Source: Flavobacterium alkalisoli (GTDB lineage Bacteria > Bacteroidota > Bacteroidia > Flavobacteriales > Flavobacteriaceae). From it: a DNA stretch of 64,000 nt. Shown here piece after piece: positions 8,417-16,383 of the stretch. The notes under the pieces are model-generated. The model searched no databases. It saw only the letters and a program-made list of their open reading frames with translations, and was not told the DNA's origin. The DNA lies in the NCBI RefSeq assembly GCF_008000935.1, contig NZ_CP042831.1, forward strand, positions 3,596,001 to 3,660,000, read 5' to 3'. Numbering within the stretch: the first letter of the stretch is position 1; each line of letters opens with the position of its first letter. Position numbers and translations under genes: made by a program.

Positions 8417-9481
8417 TTATAATTCCCAGCCAAAAGTAGCCTGGAAAACATAATCTTCTTTATTGGCCCCTTCCGGCGGCCTTTTATCATAGTTATAGGT
8501 TGCTCCCATCTTTATAAAAAAGTCAAGAGGCAAATCATATTTTACATCCAGTTTAATATCGCTCCTCACCCTGCGAGACTCCGTTAAACTCGGATAAACA
8601 ACAGCATTGGTAAGCAGGCTAAAATCTTTAAAATCAAACATATTCAGTTCCATTCCCACAAAAGCCTCTGCACTGTTTCGGTTAGTGCCTAAAGCCTCTT
8701 CGTACCTTTCATTGTTCCATGCCAAACCTACTGCACTACCAAAGTAAACCCTGTTTGTATGTACAAAATATTTACCAACACCTGCTTTAGTAGTAACCCT
8801 TAATTTAAGCTGCTGCTCATTATTGGATAATATTTCTGAAGAAACATTTATAAAATAATCATGGTTAAAAAAATATTTAAGACCAAGACTGGCATCCGTA
8901 CGATTAATATCTTCGCTTTCGTCCTGCCGTGTTTTTATGGCATTATAGCTTCCTGCAACACTCCAGTAATTTGCTGTATACCCTAAAGTACTCCTTACAC
9001 TTAACTGTTTAAAGTTGTTACTTTGCGTAAGGTTTAACCCTATAGACAGTGACGCATCTAAACGGGATACAAAGCCCTGTTTAACAGACTTTACATACAC
9101 TATATCATCTATTGTTGTATAGATATAGTCTTTTGTAATAATGTCATGTAAAACTACCCTGCCCCCGTTAATAGAGTCCATTTGCAGCTTACTGTTAATT
9201 CTCTTTCCTTCTTTTAATGTAATTAAAAAGGTTTGATCGCTGGAAAGCTTTTTAATATCTATCCATTTTAATTTAAAATCACTATCACTATAATCGGTTT
9301 CAATAATAAGGACACCTCTGTCCATTTCTTTTATTTCACCAATAAGTCTGTCCTTATTTTTAAGGATTATAGTATCGTTCTGTGCATAACCGGTTCCATA
9401 ACTACACAGCCATACAAACCCTATAAGGGCTATACGTAAATGTAGGGAAATACTGTTAAGCCAATTTTTTGTGTGGGTCAT
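8417..9481 (-). CDS. DUF481 domain outer-membrane protein
   Basis: A 354-aa exported protein with a signal peptide at about residues 14-34 (TGYAQ-N). The N-terminal third (NDTIILKNKDRLIGEIKEM onward) is a small beta domain of the kind found before DUF481. The rest is a DUF481 beta-barrel (PF04338) of alternating aromatic strands such as SLSIGLNLTQSNNF and YWSVAGSYNAIKTRQDES, ending in the aromatic-rich ATFGWEL. Family members are predicted salt-stress or outer-membrane barrels without a settled function. It starts a separate transcript with no visible -7 box and is followed by a strong terminator. Confidence 0.8.
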   Translation of the reverse strand: MTHTKNWLNSISLHLRIALIGFVWLCSYGTGYAQNDTIILKNKDRLIGEIKEMDRGVLIIETDYSDSDFKLKWIDIKKLSSDQTFLITLKEGKRINSKLQMDSINGGRVVLHDIITKDYIYTTIDDIVYVKSVKQGFVSRLDASLSIGLNLTQSNNFKQLSVRSTLGYTANYWSVAGSYNAIKTRQDESEDINRTDASLGLKYFFNHDYFINVSSEILSNNEQQLKLRVTTKAGVGKYFVHTNRVYFGSAVGLAWNNERYEEALGTNRNSAEAFVGMELNMFDFKDFSLLTNAVVYPSLTESRRVRSDIKLDVKYDLPLDFFIKMGATYNYDKRPPEGANKEDYVFQATFGWEL

Positions 9482-9699
9482 CAGCTTGTTTTGTGGGGTA
9501 AAACTTCTTCTATTTTCCTAGTCTTATTAACACCTTTACATTACCGTTTTTAAACAGTAAGTAATATTAATCTACATATTAAATGTAAGTATTAAAATTC
9601 ACTATTTAACAAATAAAATACTACTTTAACAAAAAATTAATTACTGTGTAATGAAAGAAAAAAATTACAATAAAAATATATAGAAACAATGCTTACACC
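9482..9699. other. AT-rich intergenic stretch
   Basis: Very AT-rich, with no open frame, hairpin terminator or repeat that I can support. The broken DUF6515 gene that ends at 9700 has no obvious intrinsic terminator here. Confidence 0.5.
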
Positions 9700-10746
9700 T
9701 TACTTTTCCTCTTTAGCATCTACTACCTCGTACATATTCTTACCATCAATCTGAACAGGCTGATAATAAGTTTCGCCATATTTAACATAGGTTTGGTCGC
9801 CCATTCTCACTTCTTCCCCACCTTCAGGAAGATGTTCTACAATAGTACCTGCTGTGGGAGGTACAACAGTATAACCATCACCTGATTTTTCATAATAGGT
9901 ACCACCGTAATAATAGTTGTTTGTGGTTTCGTTTACCGTAACGGTTTCCGATCCTTCAGGGAGGACTTTTATGGTTGCACCAACGGGAGCCTGAACCACG
10001 GTATAACCTCCGTCGCTCTCTACTTAATACACCCCTTGATCGTAATGGTACTTTTGATTTTCTATAGAAATAATAATTGCAGTCGTGGCCAGTGACGCTA
10101 CAAAATAACCCCACGGATGCCATACAGGTCCCCAATAAAACGGACGGAAAGGATGATAATAGTATGGTCTGTAAGCATAAAAACCAAAACCGCCATAACG
10201 ATAAGGCGGCCTTACATATGCTGCCCTGTTAGAGCGAACTACCGTATTCCTGTTATTAATATGATTATAGTGTTTACTATTATCAATATTAATGTTTACA
10301 TTATTATTATTTCCTCTGTTGCCTGAGTTATTTACCCTATTACCGGAATTATTACCTCTGTTACCTGAGTTTCTGTTACCGGAATTCCTGTCGTTATTGT
10401 TACCTATCTTATTATCACCCCCTCTGTTATTTGAAGAGATATTATGATTGGTAGTAGACTTTCTGTCGGGCGATTTTCTGCTACCTCCGTTAATGGTTCG
10501 TTTAGGCTGTGAATGTGCCTGCTGTGTTGATCGGGACGGAGCCTGCCTAGTAGGTGCTTTTCTGGATGGGGCCTGTCTTGACGGGGCACTTCTGGAGGGT
10601 GCACTCCTGTGGGCCATTCCTCCTCCTCCACCGCCTCCGGATCTGTGTGGTATTCTCTGGGCTTCCATTTCAAATGGAAAAAATAGTACTAAAGCCATAA
10701 TCATGGCTGCTACATACCTTAACGTTTTGTTTGATAGTGTTTCCAT
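9700..10746 (-). pseudogene. DUF6515-like secreted protein gene interrupted by one in-frame TAA
   Basis: Two open stretches on the minus strand lie in the same frame and are separated by a single stop. The first (10746-10024, 240 aa) has a signal peptide, a Gly/Arg/Ser/Pro stretch, an Asn/Arg-rich low-complexity region (about 95-165) and a Tyr/Pro-rich hydrophobic segment ending HYDQGVY. After the TAA at 10026-10024 the same frame continues VESDGGYTVVQAPVGATIKV to 9700, with VLPEG twice and a YYGGTYY motif. DUF6515-family proteins carry YYV..GGYTVVxxPVG exactly across this junction, so the TAA replaces a Tyr codon (TAT or TAC) by one base change. The whole frame is 348 sense codons plus two stops. 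A sequencing error, a real nonsense mutation, or a separately translated 99-aa product from the Met at 9999 are all possible. It lies 16 bp after the DUF2092 gene, probably in one operon. Confidence 0.75.
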
Positions 10747-10762
10747 GGGATAAAGCTTTTAA

Positions 10763-11491
10763 TTACTGTTCGTTTTTTGATAAGATAGTTATTTCATGGG
10801 AGCCCGGTGGCGGGATAAATTCAAATAAGACATCCGGCAAATCGGGATTAAGTTTCCAATCCGAAAAAGATGCCAGGTATTGCGGGCTTCCTTCCTTATC
10901 CTTATATGTTATGGCAAACTTTAAAGGCAGGGTTAGGGCATCATCCGATATCCATACCTGAAAAGTCATCTTGTCGTTGTCTGCAAGAATGTGAAAACAG
11001 TTTTGTCCATGTATATTTTTACTGCCCAAGAAAGCTATTGTAGGAAAGTTTTCCAGTATATCATCTGTAATTGCAGGATAGAAAAAATCTGAAGCAGGGA
11101 ACTCTATCTCATAATCTTCATGAATTCTGTCTATCATTACCAGTGTAGAATCGGGAGCATCTATTACAGAGTAGTTATTCTCTTTATAGGAATAATATAC
11201 CATGTGTTCGCCATTATACCAGTATCCTTTATGAAAATCGTCGCTACGGGCCTGCACAAGCATTTTAGAAGGCCCTTTAAAGTACACTTCATAATTAGAG
11301 AATTTCTTTTCAAGGCCATAAAGGCCTTTCTCATCAACCGAAGTAGTCAGATTAAAACTACAGGAACCTAATTCACCTATAACATCGCTCATTCTGTCTA
11401 AAACAAGCACCGCTACAGAATCCACTTTAACCTTTTGAGAAAATACAGTAAAAGGGATAAAGAAAACGAAGAGTAATAATTTTCTTATCAT
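10763..11491 (-). CDS. DUF2092 domain secreted protein
   Basis: A 242-aa exported protein (signal peptide 1-18, FTVFSQ) of the DUF2092 family (PF09865). It shows the LolA-like beta-sheet pattern: YEVYFKGPSKMLVQARSD, GYWYNGEHMVYYS and FQVWISDDALTLPLKFAITY. Such proteins resemble lipoprotein carriers and may bind lipid or lipoprotein in the periplasm (family knowledge, weak). Its stop is 16 bp before the start of the broken DUF6515-like gene, and the DUF2092/DUF6515 pairing suggests a shared envelope role. Confidence 0.8.
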   Translation of the reverse strand: MIRKLLLFVFFIPFTVFSQKVKVDSVAVLVLDRMSDVIGELGSCSFNLTTSVDEKGLYGLEKKFSNYEVYFKGPSKMLVQARSDDFHKGYWYNGEHMVYYSYKENNYSVIDAPDSTLVMIDRIHEDYEIEFPASDFFYPAITDDILENFPTIAFLGSKNIHGQNCFHILADNDKMTFQVWISDDALTLPLKFAITYKDKEGSPQYLASFSDWKLNPDLPDVLFEFIPPPGSHEITILSKNEQ

Positions 11492-11610
11492 AATGGGTGA
11501 TTTAATTGTTACTTAAATATACCTAATTATCAGATATTTAACATCTACCCAAATCGTTTTAACAAAAAATTATACTAACAACAGAGAATTGTTTTAAAAC
11601 AAGAAAACTC

Positions 11611-12063
11611 TTATTTCTTTATCGAAAACAGGTAAACCCAACAGATGAAAAACAACTGTAAAGGAATCCTGAACCATAAGTACACAGGTCCGTTACCACT
11701 AAAGTCGGCAGTTTTTAAATTGACATGATGCAGGGCTGCATAAATATTAGACGGAAGGATAAGAATAAAGAAAATTATAAGTATTATTCCTGTTCGCTTC
11801 CTGTATTTTGGAAACAATAACAAAAGTCCAAATGCTATTTCCATAACTCCCGTAAGGTAAACCACAAACTCTTTATACGGAATAAAAGGAGGCAGCATCA
11901 TACCCATACCTTTGGTAAACAAAAAATGGCCTATAGCTGTAAACATAAGCATGGCACACATGGCTATGTTACCACTAACCTTCCATTTATAAGTTTTCTT
12001 TACAAGCTTAAAATACAGGGCACTCAAAACAAAAAACACCGATAGTACTATAACAACATCCAT
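11611..12063 (-). CDS. DoxX-like membrane protein
   Basis: A 150-aa protein with four hydrophobic helices: IVLSVFFVLSALYFKLV, IAMCAMLMFTAIGHFLF, FVVYLTGVMEIAFGLLLLFP and IILIIFFILILPSNIYA. The FTAIGHF and TGVMEIAFGLLLL blocks are typical of the DoxX/DoxD-like superfamily, which are inner-membrane proteins of poorly known redox-related role. It follows the Crp/Fnr regulator by 57 bp on the same strand and could be transcribed with it. Confidence 0.75.
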   Translation of the reverse strand: MDVVIVLSVFFVLSALYFKLVKKTYKWKVSGNIAMCAMLMFTAIGHFLFTKGMGMMLPPFIPYKEFVVYLTGVMEIAFGLLLLFPKYRKRTGIILIIFFILILPSNIYAALHHVNLKTADFSGNGPVYLWFRIPLQLFFICWVYLFSIKK

Positions 12064-12120
12064 AATTTTACTTTTTAAAGCAAAATTGAGGCTACCGTAC
12101 TACATTAAAAATGATGTATG

Positions 12121-12702
12121 TTAGTTTCGAGAATATTGTTTCCTTATACGGCTAAGACTTTCCGGTTGTATACCCAAATAGGAAGAAATATGTTTTACCG
12201 AAACAGAAGCTACTATTTTAGGATTCTTTTTCAATAATCGGGCATACCGCTCTTCTGCTGTAAGCGAAAGGAGCTCCATTTCTTTTTCAAGTCGCCTGGC
12301 ATACTGTATTTCTGCCATTTTTCTGCCTACGGTAGCCCCGTTAAAAGAACCGGTATAAAATTCCTGTAGTTTATTATAGGGTATAGCTATTACATGTGCA
12401 TCCTCAAGGAATTCGATAGTAACCACACTGGGTTTTGAGGTTATTAACGAATAGAAAGCAGTAACAAACTCACCTTCAAAATGAAAGGCAACCGTAAATT
12501 CTTTTCCGTCACGGTTAAAGTAATTACGCGTGGTACCTTTCAGTAAAAAGTAAACATTATGTTCCTGCTCTCCTTCGCTTATAAGGAAATCTCCTTTGTA
12601 AAATGATTTGTATTGAAGTATTTCGGCAAACTGTTCCCATTCCATATCCGGCAAAGGATGAAGGCTAAAAACAACCTGACGCAATTTTTGTAATGAATCC
12701 AT
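12121..12702 (-). CDS. Crp/Fnr family transcriptional regulator
   Basis: A 193-aa regulator. Residues about 20-115 are a cyclic-nucleotide-binding beta-roll (FYKGDFLISEGEQEHNVYFLLKG, EFVTAFYSLITSKPS) and the C-terminal HTH is at about 160-190 (VSVKHISSYLGIQPESLSRI). It lacks FNR-type cysteines, so oxygen sensing by an iron-sulfur cluster is unlikely, and it lacks the full cAMP-contacting set of E. coli Crp. This short form is abundant in Bacteroidota and usually controls nearby genes, here perhaps the DoxX-like gene. Confidence 0.85.
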   Translation of the reverse strand: MDSLQKLRQVVFSLHPLPDMEWEQFAEILQYKSFYKGDFLISEGEQEHNVYFLLKGTTRNYFNRDGKEFTVAFHFEGEFVTAFYSLITSKPSVVTIEFLEDAHVIAIPYNKLQEFYTGSFNGATVGRKMAEIQYARRLEKEMELLSLTAEERYARLLKKNPKIVASVSVKHISSYLGIQPESLSRIRKQYSRN

Positions 12703-12737
12703 ACTTCCCTATTAAGAGAGCCTAAGGTACATATTTA

Positions 12738-13169
12738 TTACATCTTAAAGGCATTCATTACATTAACCTCATAACTGTTTTTATCTAAGAAAAGTTGTAA
12801 TGTAGATCCGTCGGGCGCAAACCAGGCAAGATTAACCCTTGCATCACCTGACATTATTAATCTGTTTAGTCTTGCGGTATCGCTACCTGTCCCTTCTACC
12901 TTTACACTCTTATAAACATCCGGTCTGCCAACATCAAGGTTATTTTCAACTAACATACGCTGTATTGTAGCTACAGCTTCGTCAATACCTTTCTCGGTTT
13001 GTTCAAACTTCATAGTGGCATCGTTTGTATTGCCTATCCTAAACCACTTTTGGTAATCTTTAGCATTAGAAAAGTTCCCTCTTACACTAAGTCCTGACGC
13101 TCCAAAAGATTGTGCCTGTACAAATGCTACACTAAGTAAAAATAAAAGTGTGAATACTGTTTTTTTCAT
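12738..13169 (-). CDS. Secreted hypothetical protein, paralogue of the gene at 13994
   Basis: A 143-aa exported protein (signal peptide 1-19, FVQAQSFG). It is clearly paralogous to the product of 13994-14428: both share AQSFG just after the signal peptide, MKFEQTEKGI versus MRFNQTPEGI, a KMLxxN/RMLVENN helix, SGDARVNLAWFAPDGSTLQL versus AGNSRINEGWILEDGSVLQL, and an end of (Y)EVN(V/I)(M/I)NA(F/Y)K. I recognise no domain. The pair lies on the minus strand, with a plus-strand pentapeptide gene between them. Confidence 0.7.
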   Translation of the reverse strand: MKKTVFTLLFLLSVAFVQAQSFGASGLSVRGNFSNAKDYQKWFRIGNTNDATMKFEQTEKGIDEAVATIQRMLVENNLDVGRPDVYKSVKVEGTGSDTARLNRLIMSGDARVNLAWFAPDGSTLQLFLDKNSYEVNVMNAFKM

Positions 13170-13303
13170 GATTCTTTTTTATTTAGTTACTAATTAAGTA
13201 TCACTAAGTTAGCCATTATAAAATGTCTTTGTTTTAATAAAATCACAAAATACGGCTTCTTAAAAACCGCTATTCACTAACTTGCTTCGCTAAAACCCAC
13301 ATT

Positions 13304-13876
13304 ATGTCTTCAAACTACATACTCGACTTACAGGTTACCGACAAGATATTTGGCACTGACGATATTATGTATAAAGATTTTGAGCGCTGTACGTTTACCA
13401 ATTGCGATTTTACAGAATGTAATTACTTAGGCGTAGCTTTTATTGACTGTGAATTTGTAAACTGCAATTTTACCGAAGCCAGGATAAACTATGTATCGTT
13501 GAGGGATGTGATGTTTACCGGGTGTGATTTTACCGGAGTAAACTTTGCTATGGTAGATTCGCTGCTGTTCAAATTTGAGTTTAAGGATTGTATACTTGAC
13601 TATGCCAAATTTTATACCCTGAAAATGAAAAGTACCGTGTTTACAGATTGCCGAATTATTGCCGCCGACTTTATGAGTGCCGACTTAACCGGAGCCATTT
13701 TTGACAATTGTGACCTGCATAAAAGTGTTTTTATGGATACAATTGCTAATAAAACCGATTTTTACAGCAGTTATAACTTTACAATAGACCCTGAAAAGAA
13801 TAAATTGAAAAGGGCAATATTTTCACAATCAGGACTTAAGGGACTGCTCACAAAACATGAGATAATAGTAAAGTAA
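13304..13876 (+). CDS. Pentapeptide repeat protein
   Basis: A 190-aa protein made largely of A(D/N)LxF-type pentapeptide repeats: CTFTNCDFTECNYLGVAFID, DCEFVNCNFTEA, MFTGCDFTGVNF and later ADFMSADLTGAIFDNCDL. The first half has the xCxFxxCxF register of the Qnr/MfpA-like right-handed quadrilateral beta-helix, with many Cys in the x position. The Qnr group mimics DNA and protects gyrase; the same fold is used elsewhere too, so fluoroquinolone protection is possible but not shown. No signal peptide, so cytoplasmic. It sits alone on the plus strand between two minus-strand paralogues. Confidence 0.8.
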   Translation: MSSNYILDLQVTDKIFGTDDIMYKDFERCTFTNCDFTECNYLGVAFIDCEFVNCNFTEARINYVSLRDVMFTGCDFTGVNFAMVDSLLFKFEFKDCILDYAKFYTLKMKSTVFTDCRIIAADFMSADLTGAIFDNCDLHKSVFMDTIANKTDFYSSYNFTIDPEKNKLKRAIFSQSGLKGLLTKHEIIVK

Positions 13877-13960
13877 AATAAAGCAGATTTTTGTAGTGTT
13901 AATCAAATATTAGCAATACATTTGCCGCTCATTGCTGGTCATGTTATGGACCAACAATTT

Positions 13961-13994
13961 AAAGACCCAGGGGCTTCCACCCACGGGTCTTTTT
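13961..13994. terminator. Bidirectional intrinsic terminator
   Basis: AAAGACCC (13961-13968) pairs with GGGTCTTT (13985-13992) around a 16-nt loop, with a T-run on the plus strand and A/T-rich sequence on the minus. A smaller hairpin, TGGTC/GACCA (13936-13953), precedes it. It serves the convergent pentapeptide gene and the gene ending at 13994. Confidence 0.7.
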
Positions 13995-14428
13995 TATTTA
14001 TAGGCATTTATAATGTTCACCTCATAATTACAGGCTCCAAACAGCAACTGTAAAACAGATCCGTCTTCCAGAATCCATCCCTCATTTATTCGTGAATTTC
14101 CTGCCTGTATGGAGTAATGCATTTTTCCGGAATCCTTTCGGTTAAGGTCACTTCCTTCAAAGCTGTTAAAAATATCAGGGCTTTCCATGCTTTTACCGTT
14201 ATCGGCAAGCATTTTTTTAACCATGTTTACGGCAGTGGTTATACCTTCGGGGGTTTGGTTAAAGCGCATGGTAACATTTCCTGTGGTGCCCTGCCGCAGC
14301 CATACGCCATAAATAAGCATATTAATATCGTAAGTGCCGTCTACCCTTATTTCAGAATTACCGAAACTTTGGGCATTGGCGGCAGCTAGCGAAAATAATA
14401 GTATCAAAAAGATGTAATACTTTCTCAT
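13994..14428 (-). CDS. Secreted hypothetical protein, paralogue of the gene at 12738
   Basis: A 144-aa exported protein with signal peptide 1-19 (AAANAQ). It is related to the 143-aa product of 12738-13169 over the full length (shared AQSFG, MRFNQT, KKMLADN, INEGWxxxDGSxLQL and EVNIINAYK). Members have a run of alternating hydrophobic strands in the last 40 residues and no catalytic motif that I can see. Function unknown. Confidence 0.7.
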   Translation of the reverse strand: MRKYYIFLILLFSLAAANAQSFGNSEIRVDGTYDINMLIYGVWLRQGTTGNVTMRFNQTPEGITTAVNMVKKMLADNGKSMESPDIFNSFEGSDLNRKDSGKMHYSIQAGNSRINEGWILEDGSVLQLLFGACNYEVNIINAYK

Positions 14429-14567
14429 AACTCCCTTGGTTTTGGTTGATATTCAGTTTTCCTGACAATAAAATTAAGAAATATTTAGTACGTGAAATAT
14501 CACTAAATCATTTAATTATGGTAAAATCAATATAAAACCGACGAACTGCACACCTCAACTTTTTTAC

Positions 14568-14596
14568 AAAAAAAATCCCTCCGTTTCGAGGGATTA
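14568..14596 (-). terminator. Intrinsic terminator after the 110-aa membrane protein gene
   Basis: AATCCCT/AGGGATT stem with loop CCGTTTCG, followed by T8 on the minus strand; the gene's own TAA lies in the stem base. It is nearly the same sequence as the terminator at 14946-14976. Confidence 0.8.
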
Positions 14597-14926
14597 ATAT
14601 TCTTTATTAAATTGGGTTATCATCAATTCGGGATTTCCTTTACAGTACTCTACTTTTACACTATCTCCTTCTTTTACAGAATCAAAAATGTCAACTTCCT
14701 CACTGGCTACATATAGTTTACCATCAACTATATATTCAACTTTTATGTTCCAACCCTTATACTTATATCTTTTTAGTACTTTAGCATATGTAAAGGCAGG
14801 GTTTCCCTTTATTTTATTAATTTCTTCTGATGTTTTTATATCCACATAATATTCACCTATAGATGCTAATCCATAAAAAAATGCTAGCACAAAAATTGTA
14901 AGGATAATTTTTTTAAAAAATTTCAT
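14594..14926 (-). CDS. Small membrane-anchored hypothetical protein
   Basis: A 110-aa protein with one N-terminal transmembrane helix (residues 7-23, IILTIFVLAFFYGLASI) and a C-terminal domain of about 60 residues with beta pattern: FTYAKVLKRYKYKGWNIKVE, VASEEVDIFDSVKEGDSVKV. This layout (an anchor followed by a small OB- or SH3-like fold with KEGDSVKVEYCKGNP) recalls DUF3592-type proteins, but the match is loose. It lies 70 bp downstream of glyA on the same strand and between two near-identical hairpins, so expression would need read-through or its own weak promoter. Confidence 0.6.
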   Translation of the reverse strand: MKFFKKIILTIFVLAFFYGLASIGEYYVDIKTSEEINKIKGNPAFTYAKVLKRYKYKGWNIKVEYIVDGKLYVASEEVDIFDSVKEGDSVKVEYCKGNPELMITQFNKEY

Positions 14927-14945
14927 AAAGAATCAATATTAATTA

Positions 14946-14976
14946 TAAAATCCCTCCGTTTCGGGAGGGATTTTTA
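14946..14976 (-). terminator. Intrinsic terminator of glyA
   Basis: TCCCTCC (14951-14957)/GGAGGGA (14964-14970) with a 6-nt loop, followed by A/T-rich TTTTATAATT on the minus strand. It is the near twin of the terminator at 14568-14596. Confidence 0.8.
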
Positions 14977-14996
14977 ATATCTATTATGCTTCTGTA

Positions 14997-16271
14997 TTAG
15001 AATACAAAAATTGGTCTTTCACCCATCATTGCATTTACCTCATCAGCTACCTCTTCAATAACTTCTTCGTTAGTATGGTTCATAACCACCCTATCAATAA
15101 GGTCTACCACAGTTTCCATATCAGCCTCAACTAAACCACGTGTAGTGATTGCAGCTGTACCCACACGGATACCTGATGTTACAAACGGAGACTTATCATC
15201 AAAAGGAACCATATTTTTGTTTACAGTAATTTCAGCTTTCACTAATGCGTTCTCAGCTTCTTTTCCTGTAATATTTTTGTTTCTAAGGTCGATAAGCATC
15301 ATGTGGTTATCTGTACCTCCGGAAATAATGTCATATCCTCTCTTAACAAAAGCTTCAGCCATTGCTTTAGCATTTTTTTGTACCTGAAGTGTGTAACGGA
15401 AGAACTCATCGCTTAAAGCTTCACCAAAAGCAACAGCCTTAGCAGCGATAATATGTTCTAACGGCCCACCCTGGTTACCCGGGAATACGGCAGCATCAAG
15501 TAAAGATGACATCATTCTTACCTCTCCTTTAGGAGTTGTAATACCCCATGGGTTTTCAAAATCTTTACCCATAAGTATCATACCACCTCTTGGCCCTCTT
15601 AGCGTTTTGTGAGTTGTAGTAGTCACAATGTGGCAATAAGGTATAGGGTCGCTTAAAAGTCCTTTTGCAATAAGCCCTGCAGGGTGAGAAATATCAGCAA
15701 GAAGTATAGCTCCTACGCTGTCTGCAATCTCCCTGAAACGTTTAAAGTCCATATCACGGGAATAAGCCGAAGCACCTGCAATAATCATTTTAGGTTGCTC
15801 TTTAGTAGCTACTTCCTGTATTTTATCATAATTAAGTCTTCCTGTCTCCTTTTCTACTCCGTAGAATACCGGGTTGTATAACCTTCCTGAAAAGTTTACG
15901 GGAGAACCGTGAGTCAAGTGACCACCATGAGAAAGGTCAAAACCTAAAATTTTGTCACCTGGCTTAAGGCACGCATGGAAAACAGAAGCATTAGCCTGAG
16001 ATCCTGAGTGCGGCTGCACGTTTGCATACTCAGCACCAAACAAGGTTTTCGCTCTGTCTATAGCTATCTGCTCGATAACATCCACTACTTCACATCCGCC
16101 ATAATACCTTCTTCCGGGATACCCTTCAGCATATTTATTAGTAAGTACAGAACCTGCTGCTTCCATTACCTGGTCGCTCACAAAGTTTTCTGATGCAATA
16201 AGTTCCAGTCCGTTTATCTGCCTGTCCTGCTCTTCAAGAATCAGGTCGAAAATTTGTTCGTCGCGTTGCAT
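14997..16271 (-). CDS. glyA: Serine hydroxymethyltransferase
   Basis: A 424-aa PLP enzyme that converts serine and tetrahydrofolate to glycine and 5,10-methylene-THF, the main one-carbon source. Family landmarks: [15 protein letters not shown] (21-35), [15 protein letters not shown] (45-59), [13 protein letters not shown] (112-124) and the PLP lysine K222 in [14 protein letters not shown]. Length is normal for bacterial GlyA. Start at ATG 16271, 27 bp after a minus-strand -7 box. It is divergent from the fumarylacetoacetase gene and ends in an intrinsic terminator. Confidence 0.97.
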   Translation of the reverse strand: MQRDEQIFDLILEEQDRQINGLELIASENFVSDQVMEAAGSVLTNKYAEGYPGRRYYGGCEVVDVIEQIAIDRAKTLFGAEYANVQPHSGSQANASVFHACLKPGDKILGFDLSHGGHLTHGSPVNFSGRLYNPVFYGVEKETGRLNYDKIQEVATKEQPKMIIAGASAYSRDMDFKRFREIADSVGAILLADISHPAGLIAKGLLSDPIPYCHIVTTTTHKTLRGPRGGMILMGKDFENPWGITTPKGEVRMMSSLLDAAVFPGNQGGPLEHIIAAKAVAFGEALSDEFFRYTLQVQKNAKAMAEAFVKRGYDIISGGTDNHMMLIDLRNKNITGKEAENALVKAEITVNKNMVPFDDKSPFVTSGIRVGTAAITTRGLVEADMETVVDLIDRVVMNHTNEEVIEEVADEVNAMMGERPIFVF

Positions 16272-16297
16272 TTTATATTTTTTCGTTAATTTGCCGT

Positions 16298-16305
16298 CAA
16301 AAATA
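16298..16305 (-). promoter_or_regulatory. -7 promoter box of glyA
   Basis: CAAAAATA reads TATTTTTG on the minus strand (TAnnTTTG). An mRNA start near 16291 gives a 20-nt leader. A TTTG lies upstream, but at 15 bp rather than the usual 19. Confidence 0.55.
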
Positions 16306-16315
16306 CAAAAAATCG

Positions 16316-16346
16316 TTTGTCAAAACGATATAGCAAAGTATATTTG
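16316..16346 (+). promoter_or_regulatory. Full promoter of the fumarylacetoacetase gene
   Basis: TTTG (16316-16319), 19 bp, TATATTTG (16339-16346): an exact fit to the Bacteroidota consensus TTTG-N19-TAnnTTTG. It lies so that the TTG at 16351 would be at or before +1, which supports the ATG at 16384 as the true start. Confidence 0.75.
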
Positions 16347-16383
16347 ATACTTGAAAAACAAAATAATACACAAACATACAGAT

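Noticed and set aside
10404..10753. Overlapping frames opposite to or within the Asn/Arg-rich gene
   Set aside because: These arise from biased composition; no promoter, signal or homology.
16351..16383. TTG at 16351 as fahA start
   Set aside because: It falls at the promoter start region, and family alignment begins at the ATG 16384.
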